Source: Halovivax ruber XH-70 (GTDB lineage Archaea > Halobacteriota > Halobacteria > Halobacteriales > Natrialbaceae). Taken from it: a stretch of 64,000 bases of DNA. Positions 43,894 through 51,863 of the stretch are shown here, piece by piece. Where the stretch lies: contig NC_019964.1 in assembly GCF_000328525.1 (NCBI RefSeq), positions 3,038,001 to 3,102,000 on the forward strand. The letters run 5' to 3'. Positions within the stretch are counted from its first letter, which is position 1; every line of letters begins with the position of its first letter. The notes under the pieces were generated by a model. That model was not told where the DNA came from, searched no databases, and saw only the letters and a list, made by a program, of their open reading frames with translations. The position numbers and the translations under genes are program-made.

Positions 43894-45174
43894 ATGAGCG
43901 GAGACGGGCGAGCGGTCGTCGATCCCCAGTACCAGCGACTGATCGGCAAGAAAACCGGACTCGTCAATTCCCTCTACGGCTTACAGCAGAGCCGGGGACA
44001 GCCCGAGGCGTCGCTGAGCCAACCGATCACGGCGAGCGTGGGGTGGCTCGCTGAGGCCGATGGCGAACTCGAGCTGGCACTCGGGGGCAAAGGCCAGACC
44101 CTCGAGAGTTCGTACCTGAGCGCCATCGGGGAGACCGTCGAACGGTATTCGCTCTGTTTCCCCGAACCGGACGACTTCGTCACTGCGAGCTACGACGAAC
44201 TCGCTGCACGCGAGGCAGTGATCGACTTCGAGTATCTCGACATCTACAGCGAGGCTATCAGAGACGAGCGGCTCGCGCCGCTCACGCGCGAAACCGAGAT
44301 CAGCTGGACCGCGGGAACGCACCTCATCACTGGCGAAGACATCTACGTTCCGGTCCAGCTGGTGTGGATGCAGTTCGGACCGGACTATCACGAACACCCG
44401 CGGTTCCTCGGAACCTCGAACGGGGCCGCGGCGGGATCGTCGTTGACGAACGCGTTGCTCGGCTCGCTCTACGAACTCATCGAGCGGGACGCGTTCATGA
44501 AGATGTGGTGCAGACAAGAGACGCCGGATCGTGTCGACCTCTCGTCGATGCCGGACGTCCGGGCGTTCGTCGACGAACGCATCCCGCAGGAACACATCTC
44601 GGTCCAGCCGGTCGTCTACGACTCGCCGCTCGCGGTGACGTCGGTCGGGGGTGCGCTGATCAACGAGCGGGACGAGCGGCCGAAGTTCATCCTCGGCGGA
44701 AATACGTCGGTCTCTCCCGCGGAGGCGGTTCGTGGTGCGATCGTCGAGAGCATCCAGGGGCTGCCGTTCATCGCAGAGATCGCGATGAACCACGATCCAT
44801 CGGAGCTCGATCCCGGGCACGCCGAGGACAATTTCGAGGAGAACGTCCTCTACTACGCCCTACCGGAGAACTTCGACGAGGTCGCGTTCATCGTCGACGG
44901 CGATCACGAAACCTGCCCGACCGATCGAGAGACGAGCGGCTGGGACAAGCGAGACGAACTCGACTACTGTCTCGAAGAACTCGACCGGGTCGGATACACG
45001 CCGATCGGATTCGATGTAACGACGCCCGACGTCGCTCGCGCCGGACCGCGGGTAACGAAGGTGATCGTGCCGGAACTCGTCCCGATTACGCCGCCGGGAA
45101 CGCTCCCGGTGAATCATCCGGCCTTCGACGGCGAACGAGACGAGCTGACCGCCAAGCCGCATCCCTACGCCTGA
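43894..45174 (+). CDS. YcaO-domain cyclodehydratase (SagD-like)
   Basis: A 426-aa YcaO protein. ATP/Mg-binding motifs appear in GKGQTLESSYLSAIGETVERYS (Gly-Lys at 65-66, Glu71, Glu80 and Glu83 in the family's SxxExxER-like pattern) and in SSLTNALLGSLYELIERDAFM; the C-terminus ends in a proline-rich KPHPYA, similar to the PxPxP tail of azoline-forming YcaOs. It uses ATP to activate amide carbonyls so that Cys, Ser and Thr side chains cyclise to azolines. The ATG at 43894 follows a GGGGAGG Shine-Dalgarno-like run. It lies 34 nt after the E1-like gene. Confidence 0.9.
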   Translation: MSGDGRAVVDPQYQRLIGKKTGLVNSLYGLQQSRGQPEASLSQPITASVGWLAEADGELELALGGKGQTLESSYLSAIGETVERYSLCFPEPDDFVTASYDELAAREAVIDFEYLDIYSEAIRDERLAPLTRETEISWTAGTHLITGEDIYVPVQLVWMQFGPDYHEHPRFLGTSNGAAAGSSLTNALLGSLYELIERDAFMKMWCRQETPDRVDLSSMPDVRAFVDERIPQEHISVQPVVYDSPLAVTSVGGALINERDERPKFILGGNTSVSPAEAVRGAIVESIQGLPFIAEIAMNHDPSELDPGHAEDNFEENVLYYALPENFDEVAFIVDGDHETCPTDRETSGWDKRDELDYCLEELDRVGYTPIGFDVTTPDVARAGPRVTKVIVPELVPITPPGTLPVNHPAFDGERDELTAKPHPYA

Positions 45175-45211
45175 CGGCGATCCGGTCGCTTCTCGGTGTT
45201 CCCGTGGAACC

Positions 45212-45847
45212 CTATCCGTGGACGGTCGGAAAACGGACGCCGCCGCCGACGAACGAGACGTACGCGACGTTGTAGCCAACGTGTGCGAGGATCGGTGCGA
45301 GGAGCGAACCGGTCGCCAGAAAACAGAGGGCGTAGACGATGCCGTTGACGGATTTGAAGACGATCTCGCTCCGCCCCTTGGAAAAGTGGTTGATCCCGAA
45401 GAGCACACCGGAGAGCACCACGTACCAGATCGTTCCGAGGCTGGCTATCAGGACCGCGAGCACACCACGGTAGAGATACTCCTCGCCGATCGCTCCGAAT
45501 ACGATCGGGAGCTTCCATACCGTCTCATCGGTCCCTCGCTCGATCGGCACACCGACCCACCACGACCAGACGAAGATGTCGAGTGCGTACATCGCCACGC
45601 CCAGCGGGAGAAAGACGACGAACCAGCCGTCGACGGCGATGGGAACGGACGTCACGTCGCTGATGTAAAACGCGGCCGACGCAATCACGATGAACGGGAG
45701 ATACAATACGTCGTCGTGTTTCGGCCGGTACTCGTATCCGGCGGCGGTTGCACTGCCGACAACCACCGAGAAGTACCCGACGAGCAACAGCGGGAACCCG
45801 AGGAACACGTGTACCCACGTCGGCGCGGGAGAGGGGTCTAACGCCAT
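45212..45847 (-). CDS. CPBP intramembrane protease (SagE-like)
   Basis: A 211-aa, multi-helix CAAX-protease/bacteriocin-processing protein. Conserved motifs are GEEYLYRGVL (EExxxR), FGINHFSKG (FxxxH) and ILAHVGYNVA (HxxxN/B). SagE is the equivalent in streptolysin S clusters and acts in leader removal and/or immunity. It runs on the minus strand, the same as the precursor gene 244 bp upstream, so the two may share the precursor promoter. It converges on the YcaO gene with 37 bp between stops. The start at 45847 is chosen because of its hydrophobic first helix. Confidence 0.8.
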   Translation of the reverse strand: MALDPSPAPTWVHVFLGFPLLLVGYFSVVVGSATAAGYEYRPKHDDVLYLPFIVIASAAFYISDVTSVPIAVDGWFVVFLPLGVAMYALDIFVWSWWVGVPIERGTDETVWKLPIVFGAIGEEYLYRGVLAVLIASLGTIWYVVLSGVLFGINHFSKGRSEIVFKSVNGIVYALCFLATGSLLAPILAHVGYNVAYVSFVGGGVRFPTVHG

Positions 45848-46091
45848 GTGTGGCAGGTCGTACTCCGTTCGCCCCTCGGAGGGTCCGAGACACCCGACCC
45901 GGACGCATCGATGCTGCACGGTCCCCCCGTTGTTCCCGACTCGCTTTCAGTGCCAGCACTCCCCGACGTGGTGAAGCGGTTCGTGGTCGCCTGTCTCCGT
46001 TTGGTGCCTGTCATCCGATCAAAAATGGGTGCAGTTCGCTGGGCGTCCGTCGAGCCCGCGTGCGACCAGTCCGTGGCAACCGAATAGCCAA

Positions 46092-46208
46092 CTACCCCGT
46101 CCACGTACACGTACACGTCGTCGTGTAGCTACTGCACGTACACCAGCCGCCGCTGGAGACGGCGGCCGCGCTGTCATCACTGGATTCGTCCGTTAGTTCT
46201 ACGTCCAT
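46092..46208 (-). CDS. TOMM/LAP precursor peptide
   Basis: A 38-codon gene. An acidic leader (6 of the first 12 residues are Asp/Glu) runs through Ala/Ser/Gly into the core WCTCSSYTTTCTCTWTG, in which 13 of 17 residues are Cys, Ser or Thr and all four Cys flank a Thr. That is the composition of linear azol(in)e-containing peptides, where YcaO enzymes cyclise C/S/T. A TATA-like box (46243-46252) and a GGTGTA-A-TACACC inverted repeat precede the ATG. It is the only Cys-rich short frame I found near the cyclodehydratase, dehydrogenase and CPBP genes. Ribosome-binding sequence is absent or weak; the transcript would be nearly leaderless. Which residues are cyclised and where the leader is cut cannot be read here. 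Confidence 0.85.
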   Translation of the reverse strand: MDVELTDESSDDSAAAVSSGGWCTCSSYTTTCTCTWTG

Positions 46209-46221
46209 GGTGTATTACACC
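46209..46221. promoter_or_regulatory. Inverted repeat at the precursor start site
   Basis: GGTGTATTACACC is a 6-bp perfect inverted repeat around one central base and directly abuts the precursor ATG. With the TATA box centred about 39 nt upstream of the ATG, the predicted transcription start coincides with the outer end of the repeat. It may be a regulator-binding site or a short 5' hairpin. Confidence 0.4.
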
Positions 46222-46242
46222 AAACGCTCTTTTTTCTACCCA

Positions 46243-46252
46243 GTTATATTAA
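46243..46252 (-). promoter_or_regulatory. TATA-like box of the precursor gene
   Basis: TTAATATAAC on the minus strand, the strongest TATA-like sequence in 46209-46622. A start 26 nt downstream would fall at about 46221. Confidence 0.5.
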
Positions 46253-46622
46253 TGTTTCGACGGTTCTTCCTGGTGTCACCCTCGGCGGGGAACCGCGACG
46301 ACGCCCGATTCACCACGATCGGTTGGATGGCGATTCGAATCGCTGACCCTAGTCCATGACGGCCCGTGTATTCGCCCTCGGTTTCGAAACAACGACGAGA
46401 GACCGAATGGAGACGGTACGCTCGAACGACCCTCACTCCCGAGTTACGGGTCCGCCGACCGCCGGCTTGCCGTGCGTACCGGAGGGGCGTCGACGAGGTC
46501 GCACAAAGCAGAATCGACAGTTCCGCGTAAAGCGGGTGAGGGCAACGGTACGGACGGAATTCATTCGGTTGCGCGACCGGCGGCGATGGGAGAGGGTCGC
46601 CGGAACGGACCGGAGATACGCG
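46253..46622. other. Intergenic region between TOMM precursor and E1 beta
   Basis: 370 bp with no gene that I can support. Frames on the plus strand are antisense shadows of the E1 genes extending leftward and lack a start context. No second Cys-rich peptide is visible. Confidence 0.4.
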
Positions 46623-47729
46623 TCAGGCCTCGACGGCTTTCAGCACGCCCTCGCGGATCCGCAGCGCCTGTGGGAGGTAGAAGTCCTCGAGCGTCGAGAG
46701 CGGGACCGGCGTGTCGAAGCCCGTCACGCGAGTGACCGGCGCCTCCAGGTAGTACAGCGCCTCTTCGTTGATCGTGGCGACGACCTCGGCCCCCACGCCG
46801 GCGGTCTTCGGGGCCTCGTGGACGACGGCGGCGCGACCCGTCTTCTTCACCGATTCGGCGATCGTGTCCACGTCGAGCGGCGAGAGGCTGCGGAGGTCGA
46901 CGACCTCGACGTCGATCCCGTTCTCTTCGGCGAGATCCTCGGCGACGGCGAGGGCAGGCTGGGTGCTCGCGCCCCAGGTGAACAGCGAGACGTCTTCGCC
47001 CTCGCGGCGAACCGACGCCTCGCCGATCGGAACGGTGTAGGGTTTCTCCGGGACGTCCTCGCGGAACGCACGATAGAGGCGCTTCGGTTCGAGGACGATC
47101 ACGGGGTCCGGGTCGCGGACCGCGGCGGCGATGAGCCCCTTCGCGTCGGTCGGCGTACTCGGCGTGACGACCTTGAGGCCGGGTTCGTGGACGAAGGCGG
47201 CCTCTCTGGACTCGGAGTGGTGCTCCGGCGCCGCGATACCGCCGCCGTAGGGCATGCGGACGACCATCGGGAGCGTGTACTGGCCGTGGCTCCGGCTGCG
47301 CATCGCGGCGGCGTGACTCACCAGCTGGTCGTACGCCGGCGAGGCGAAGCCCATGAACTGCATCTCCGCGACCGGGCGCATCCCCGAGAGGGCCAGGCCG
47401 ATCGAGGAACCGACGATCGCCGACTCGGCCAGCGGCGTGTCGATCACGCGATTCGGACCGAACTCGTCTTGCAGGTGCTCCGTCGCGCGGAAGACACCGC
47501 CGTTGGTGCCGACGTCCTCGCCGAGGACGACCACGCTGTCGTCGCGGGCCAGTTCCAGTTCGAGGCCGTCGCGAACCCCCTCGACGAGCGAGAGCGACTC
47601 GGTCGGGCCGTCGTAGGCGTCGAGATCGATCGTATCGGTCGCCACGTCGGGTTCCTCGTCGACCGCGTCGTCGCCGGTCGATTCGGCGTCCTCACTGGCC
47701 GGTCCGGCGCCGTCGGCCGTGGTGCTCAT
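46623..47729 (-). CDS. 2-oxoacid dehydrogenase E1 component, beta subunit
   Basis: A 368-aa beta subunit of the pyruvate/branched-chain 2-oxoacid dehydrogenase E1 type: LVEGVRDGLELELARDDSVVVLGEDVG, IDTPLAESAIVGSSIGLALSG, FMGFASPAYDQL and the C-terminal VVHEAPKTAGVGAEV. An acidic N-terminal extension of about 35 residues precedes the core. Its ATG overlaps the stop of the alpha-subunit gene. With the alpha subunit it decarboxylates a 2-oxoacid using TPP and passes the acyl group to E2 lipoate; no E2 or E3 gene lies in this window. The true substrate of haloarchaeal complexes of this kind is often uncertain. Confidence 0.85.
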   Translation of the reverse strand: MSTTADGAGPASEDAESTGDDAVDEEPDVATDTIDLDAYDGPTESLSLVEGVRDGLELELARDDSVVVLGEDVGTNGGVFRATEHLQDEFGPNRVIDTPLAESAIVGSSIGLALSGMRPVAEMQFMGFASPAYDQLVSHAAAMRSRSHGQYTLPMVVRMPYGGGIAAPEHHSESREAAFVHEPGLKVVTPSTPTDAKGLIAAAVRDPDPVIVLEPKRLYRAFREDVPEKPYTVPIGEASVRREGEDVSLFTWGASTQPALAVAEDLAEENGIDVEVVDLRSLSPLDVDTIAESVKKTGRAAVVHEAPKTAGVGAEVVATINEEALYYLEAPVTRVTGFDTPVPLSTLEDFYLPQALRIREGVLKAVEA

Positions 47730-48874
47730 TCGCCCACCTCCTCGAACGCCTCGTCGCCGTGGCGCTCACGCAGGCCGTCGAGGTCGGCCAGTTGTTCGCG
47801 CAGCCGATCGGTCGGCTCCTCGTAGACGTGCTCGAACATCCGTTCCGGATCGGTCTCGGTGGCTTCGGCGCGTTCGATCGCCGTCGCGAGGCAGTCCTCG
47901 ACGCGGTCGGCGATCTCGTCTGCGAGGTCGTCGTCAAGGATCTCCTCGTGATAGAGGTAGCGCTCCAGGCGTTCGACGGGGTCGCGGTCCTCCCAGTCCT
48001 CGCCGTCGTCCTCGTCGCGGTAGGCCGAGGGATCGTCGGCGGTCGAGTGTGCGCCGAGGCGGTACTGACAGGACTCGATGAGCGTGGGCCGGAGTTCGCC
48101 CTCCGCGGGGTGTTTGGCCTTCTGCACGGCCGCCCGGGTCACGGCGTAGACCGCGAGCGGGTCGGTGCCGTCGACGCGGACGCCCTCGACGCCGTAGGCG
48201 TCGGCCTTCTCGACGATCGTCTCCGTCGCCGTCTGCGACTCGAAGGGCATCGAGATCGCCCACTGGTTGTTGTTACAGACGAAGATCGACGGGACGTCGT
48301 AGACGGCGGCGAAGTTGAGTCCCTCGTGGAAGTCGCCCGTGGAGGTGGCGCCGTCGCCGAAGTGACACAGGACGGCGCGGTCGTGCTGGTCCTGCATGGT
48401 GAAGCCCCACGCGAGCCCCATCGCCTGGGGAACCTGCGTACCGATCGGGATGTACTCCGGGAGCGCGTTGACGTCGTCCGGAACGGCGTACCCCTCGCGA
48501 TAGCCGGCGAGGTGCTGGAGTAACGACTCGTACGATCGGCCGTGGGCGTGTTTGGCGGCGTGGTCGCGGTAGGTCGGAACGAGCCAGTCTTCGGCGTCGA
48601 GGGCGAAACTGGTCGCGACCTGCGAGCCCTCCTGGCCGCGCATGGGCGCGTACGTCGAGATACGCCCCTGGCGTTGGAGTCCCGTCGCTCGCTCGTCGAA
48701 TCGACGGGCGAGGACGAGTTCCTCGTACATCTCGAGGAGCTCCTCGTCCGTGAGGTCGGGTCGCTTCGCGCCGGGGAGCAGACTGCCGTCGGTGTCCAGG
48801 ACCTGGACGGCGTCTTCCGGCGGACTGGTCGGTTCGGGCGATTGCGTCGATTCGATTTCGTCGTATGTGCTCAT
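47726..48874 (-). CDS. 2-oxoacid dehydrogenase E1 component, alpha subunit
   Basis: A 382-aa alpha subunit with the TPP-binding GDGATSTGDFHEGLNFAAVYD motif ending in NNNQWAIS, YRLGAHSTADDPSAYRD (phosphorylation-loop region) and an acidic C-terminal helix bundle. The ATG at 48874 (MSTYDEIEST) is preferred over upstream codons, which lie in a different, non-conserved composition. Promoter candidates are in 48875-48930, where GATATCAAC appears on the coding strand about 40 nt upstream. Confidence 0.85.
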   Translation of the reverse strand: MSTYDEIESTQSPEPTSPPEDAVQVLDTDGSLLPGAKRPDLTDEELLEMYEELVLARRFDERATGLQRQGRISTYAPMRGQEGSQVATSFALDAEDWLVPTYRDHAAKHAHGRSYESLLQHLAGYREGYAVPDDVNALPEYIPIGTQVPQAMGLAWGFTMQDQHDRAVLCHFGDGATSTGDFHEGLNFAAVYDVPSIFVCNNNQWAISMPFESQTATETIVEKADAYGVEGVRVDGTDPLAVYAVTRAAVQKAKHPAEGELRPTLIESCQYRLGAHSTADDPSAYRDEDDGEDWEDRDPVERLERYLYHEEILDDDLADEIADRVEDCLATAIERAEATETDPERMFEHVYEEPTDRLREQLADLDGLRERHGDEAFEEVGE

Positions 48875-49450
48875 CGTTTCGGTGGTTCGGTGTGGTGGGT
48901 TCGTGTTTGACGGTTGATATCTCGTCGTCCACCCGCCAGGCTGACGGGTGGACGAACCGGCTCGACCCCGCTGGTTACGGGAACCGAGAAACGGACGACA
49001 GCGCCTCGGACCCGGTGTCAACGAGCCGAGACGGGTGTCCGCCGATCAAAATGTTACTCGAATAAGCCAGTTTGGTGTCAATCGACGCCGTAGAGACTGC
49101 TTGGCGGACGAGCGCGACTCGGACTGGCTGGCGGACGCCATGGTATCACCATTGCGGGGGTTCTACATAATTCTTCGTGAGTTACGTTGTCACACGCCAT
49201 TCCTGCCAGACCCACCGGGCGGACGGTAAGTTACTGGACAAACATCCAGATTTATCGGAAAGTGCTGACGGTGTTTGAATACACGGGTGCGCTATCACGA
49301 CCGCAGTTGGGCGTCTGTAAACCAGCAGGTGTCAGACGCACGAGATGGTCGGTGACAGACGATCGGTGACGCGATCGTCAGTGCGTTCGAACGGCCGAGA
49401 ACCCGTCACGCTGTACGGACGCCGTACCGACCTGATCGGGCCAAGTAACG
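48875..49450. other. Intergenic region, no gene seen
   Basis: 576 bp between the divergent E1 alpha gene and the Asp/Arg-rich protein. Short open frames exist but none has good codon use. AT-rich patches at about 49167-49185 and 49211-49250 could hold promoter elements for the plus-strand gene at 49451. No RNA gene recognised. Confidence 0.35.
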
Positions 49451-50074
49451 ATGGGCGAGGAGCGAGACACCCAGACTGTGGACCGACATCGGCGGACGCG
49501 CGGTGAGAGTGCGTCGACCGCGTACGTCCTCGTCCTCACGGTACTCGTCGCCGGGACGATCGCCGCGACCGCCTGGACCGTCGTCGGCGACGGTTCGATG
49601 TCGATCGAGCCAGCGGGAGATGCGGACGGATCCGACACTGCAGCTCAGCTCGGAGACGCGACGGAATCGGGGCCAGACGACGACCGAAGCGAGTCGCGAC
49701 CCGCCGGTGACAGTGGAGATGGCGAGGGAGACGGCGACCGGGGCGAGGATGTCGACCGTGACGACGGCGTGAGGGAGCGAGCGGACGACGAAGGCGAACG
49801 GGAGGACGCCGAACGCGAGGAAGACGACGATCGCGACGACGATGACGACCGAGAGGCTGGACGCGATCGTGGCGAAGATCGGGACCGCGACGACGAGGCC
49901 GATCGGGATTCCGAGCGCGAGGACACCGACCGAGACCCCGAGGACGACAGCGACGAGCGCGACGATGATCGAAGCGACGACCGATCGGACGACTTGCTGA
50001 GCGCGCTCTGGGAGGCGGTGACCGGCGACGACACTGACGACGAAGACGAACCGGACGAAAGCGATGACGAGTGA
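49451..50074 (+). CDS. Membrane-anchored polyampholyte protein, Asp/Arg/Glu-rich
   Basis: A 207-aa protein. One N-terminal membrane segment (AYVLVLTVLVAGTIAATAWTV, about 24-44) is preceded by basic residues. The remaining 150 residues are almost only Asp, Arg, Glu, Gly and Ser (for example EREEDDDRDDDDDREAGRDRG), ending in LLSALWEAVTGDDTDDEDE. It is probably disordered and exposed outside the membrane. No family recognised. The short frame 50071-50307 that follows has no coding features I trust. Confidence 0.5.
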   Translation: MGEERDTQTVDRHRRTRGESASTAYVLVLTVLVAGTIAATAWTVVGDGSMSIEPAGDADGSDTAAQLGDATESGPDDDRSESRPAGDSGDGEGDGDRGEDVDRDDGVRERADDEGEREDAEREEDDDRDDDDDREAGRDRGEDRDRDDEADRDSEREDTDRDPEDDSDERDDDRSDDRSDDLLSALWEAVTGDDTDDEDEPDESDDE

Positions 50075-50507
50075 GCGAAATGGGGCGTCGGATCGACGAC
50101 GATCGGCGTCGACTCGACGGCGAAGAGCGCCCGGTCGAATCCCCCGACAGGGAAGTACTCGACCGGGCGAACCGCCCCCGAACCGTACCCGAAAGAGGCG
50201 GACGGGCCCACCAGCCCGCGCTCCGGTCGCTCAGCGGTCTCGGTCCGGCCGTCGCCGGACCGTGCTACCCTAGGGCCTCCAGCGGCAAGGGCGACCGCCC
50301 TGACTGACGCAAGCTAGTGCGCCCGTCCGGCCCCATCCGAGCGCGAGACAACCACTACGGTTATGACGGTACCCCCCACATACCTCACTCGAACGTCACC
50401 GAGACGACAGACACCCGAGCGGGCGTCACCGGTCGTTTAGCCGGGACGTTGCCCGGTTCGGCTGGCCGACGATCGTTCGGACTGACGAACAGAACCGCCT
50501 CACCACG
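50075..50507. other. GC-rich, structured intergenic stretch
   Basis: 433 bp without a supportable gene. It contains several good hairpins, for example GGTCCGGCCGTCGCCGGACC around 50240-50261 and GGGCGACCGCCC near 50289-50300. The sequence resembles neither the SRP RNA nor the RNase P RNA patterns that I can recall. A structured RNA or attenuator-like element is possible but unproven. Confidence 0.3.
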
Positions 50508-50762
50508 ATGAACGGACTCTCGATTCCACCACGACCGTGGGTGACCAGAACCCGCCTCTACCACGTGGTGGGCTGGGGGCTGCGCATCTACGTCGCCTGC
50601 CTCCTCGTCGTCGGGTTCTACAGCATCCTCTGGCTCGCGGAGGTGGCGGGCTATCTGGACCAGCGGACGCTCGCCGTCATCTGGCTGGCCGTCGCCGGAA
50701 TGGGGAGCGCGTTCCTCGTCCTGCTGGTCCCCCTGTATTACTCGAGTCGGCTTCGAAGCTGA
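50508..50762 (+). CDS. Small two-helix membrane protein
   Basis: An 84-aa protein with two hydrophobic segments (GLRIYVACLLVVGFYSILWLAEVAG and TLAVIWLAVAGMGSAFLVLLVPLYY) and short charged ends. No family recognised. The 278 bp that follow before the transporter gene at 51041 show no other gene. Confidence 0.5.
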   Translation: MNGLSIPPRPWVTRTRLYHVVGWGLRIYVACLLVVGFYSILWLAEVAGYLDQRTLAVIWLAVAGMGSAFLVLLVPLYYSSRLRS

Positions 50763-51040
50763 TCGGAAATTGACTCTCCGCGTGCTTGACGGCCCGAGTC
50801 CGGATCGTAGGGCCGAGAGCGGCCCGTGGCTGTCTCACGAGCGTGAAGCCCCGTCGATAGTTGGCATCCACACCCCTTCAGCAGCGGCCATCCATCCCCG
50901 TTCGACAGCCCCACCGACAGATAGACGGGTCGCCCGTAACTGAAGAAATCGCACCCGATAACCTCGTGTTGTGATTCAACGAGTGGTGGAATAGCACCGC
51001 AATAGCATCATTTAGGTACGTCCGATCAGTACGCCCGGTA

Positions 51041-51763
51041 ATGACAGAGTCGACCGGCACACCGACGCTCCCGCAGGTGGCCCTCATCGCCGTCTTCGTC
51101 ACGGCGCTGGTAACCGCCCAGTTGACCGCCGCGAAGATTCTCGCGTTCTCGATTCCGATCTCGTTGCCGGTGACGGGCAGCGAGCTCGTGATGCCGGGCG
51201 CGGCACTCGCCTACGCGATCACCTACTTCGCGAGTGACTGCTATACCGAGCTGTACGGCAAGCGCGCCGGGCAGATCGTGGTCAACGTGGCGTTCGCGAT
51301 GAGCTTCCTCGCGCTGGCGCTGGTCTTCTCGACCGCCGCCGCACCAATCGCGGGGAACTCTGCTGTCGGCGCCGCCGAGTTCGAGTCGGTCCTTCTGCCA
51401 GCGGGCTACATCGTCGCCGGCAGTTCGCTCGCCTACCTCGTCAGCCAGAACTGGGACGTCTGGTTCTTCCACCGAATCCGCGAGGAGACCGGTCGAGGGA
51501 AACTCTGGCTGCGCAACATCGCATCGACGGGAACGAGCCAGGCCATCGACACGGTCATCTTCGTCTCCGTCGCCTTCTTCATCGCCCCTACCATCTTCGG
51601 CGGATTCGTCATGGATCCCGGGCCGCTCGCCGCACTCATGATCGGCCAGTACGTCCTCAAACTCACCATCGCGCTCGTCGACACGCCCGCAGTGTACGCG
51701 GTCGTCCGGCTGGCCCGCGGCGAGCCGTCGTCACCCTCCGGAACCACCGTCGCTGGCGAGTAA
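51041..51763 (+). CDS. Queuosine/archaeosine precursor transporter (VUT/YhhQ family)
   Basis: A 240-aa, six-helix protein. VUT family motifs are VTALVTAQLTAAKILAF near the start, FASDCYTELYGKRAGQIVV, and RNIASTGTSQAIDTVIFVSVAFF. YhhQ imports 7-deazaguanine precursors (preQ0/preQ1); in Archaea the product is archaeosine in tRNA, so salvage of preQ0 or a related base is likely. The TATA-like TTTAGG about 30 nt upstream suggests a leaderless or near-leaderless start. No preQ-binding riboswitch signature seen upstream. Confidence 0.75.
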   Translation: MTESTGTPTLPQVALIAVFVTALVTAQLTAAKILAFSIPISLPVTGSELVMPGAALAYAITYFASDCYTELYGKRAGQIVVNVAFAMSFLALALVFSTAAAPIAGNSAVGAAEFESVLLPAGYIVAGSSLAYLVSQNWDVWFFHRIREETGRGKLWLRNIASTGTSQAIDTVIFVSVAFFIAPTIFGGFVMDPGPLAALMIGQYVLKLTIALVDTPAVYAVVRLARGEPSSPSGTTVAGE

Positions 51764-51863
51764 GCGACGGGCGATCGTTTCTCGAGGGCTGACCGACGCC
51801 CAACAGCCGGCGACTGCAACCGGAAGCGACGCGGGTTTGTGTTCTCACGTCAGACCCTGCGGT

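Noticed and set aside
50071..50307. Small frame overlapping the end of the Asp/Arg-rich gene
   Set aside because: The GTG overlap looks attractive, but the sequence is a proline/arginine-rich reading of a structured GC-rich region with no homology that I recognise.
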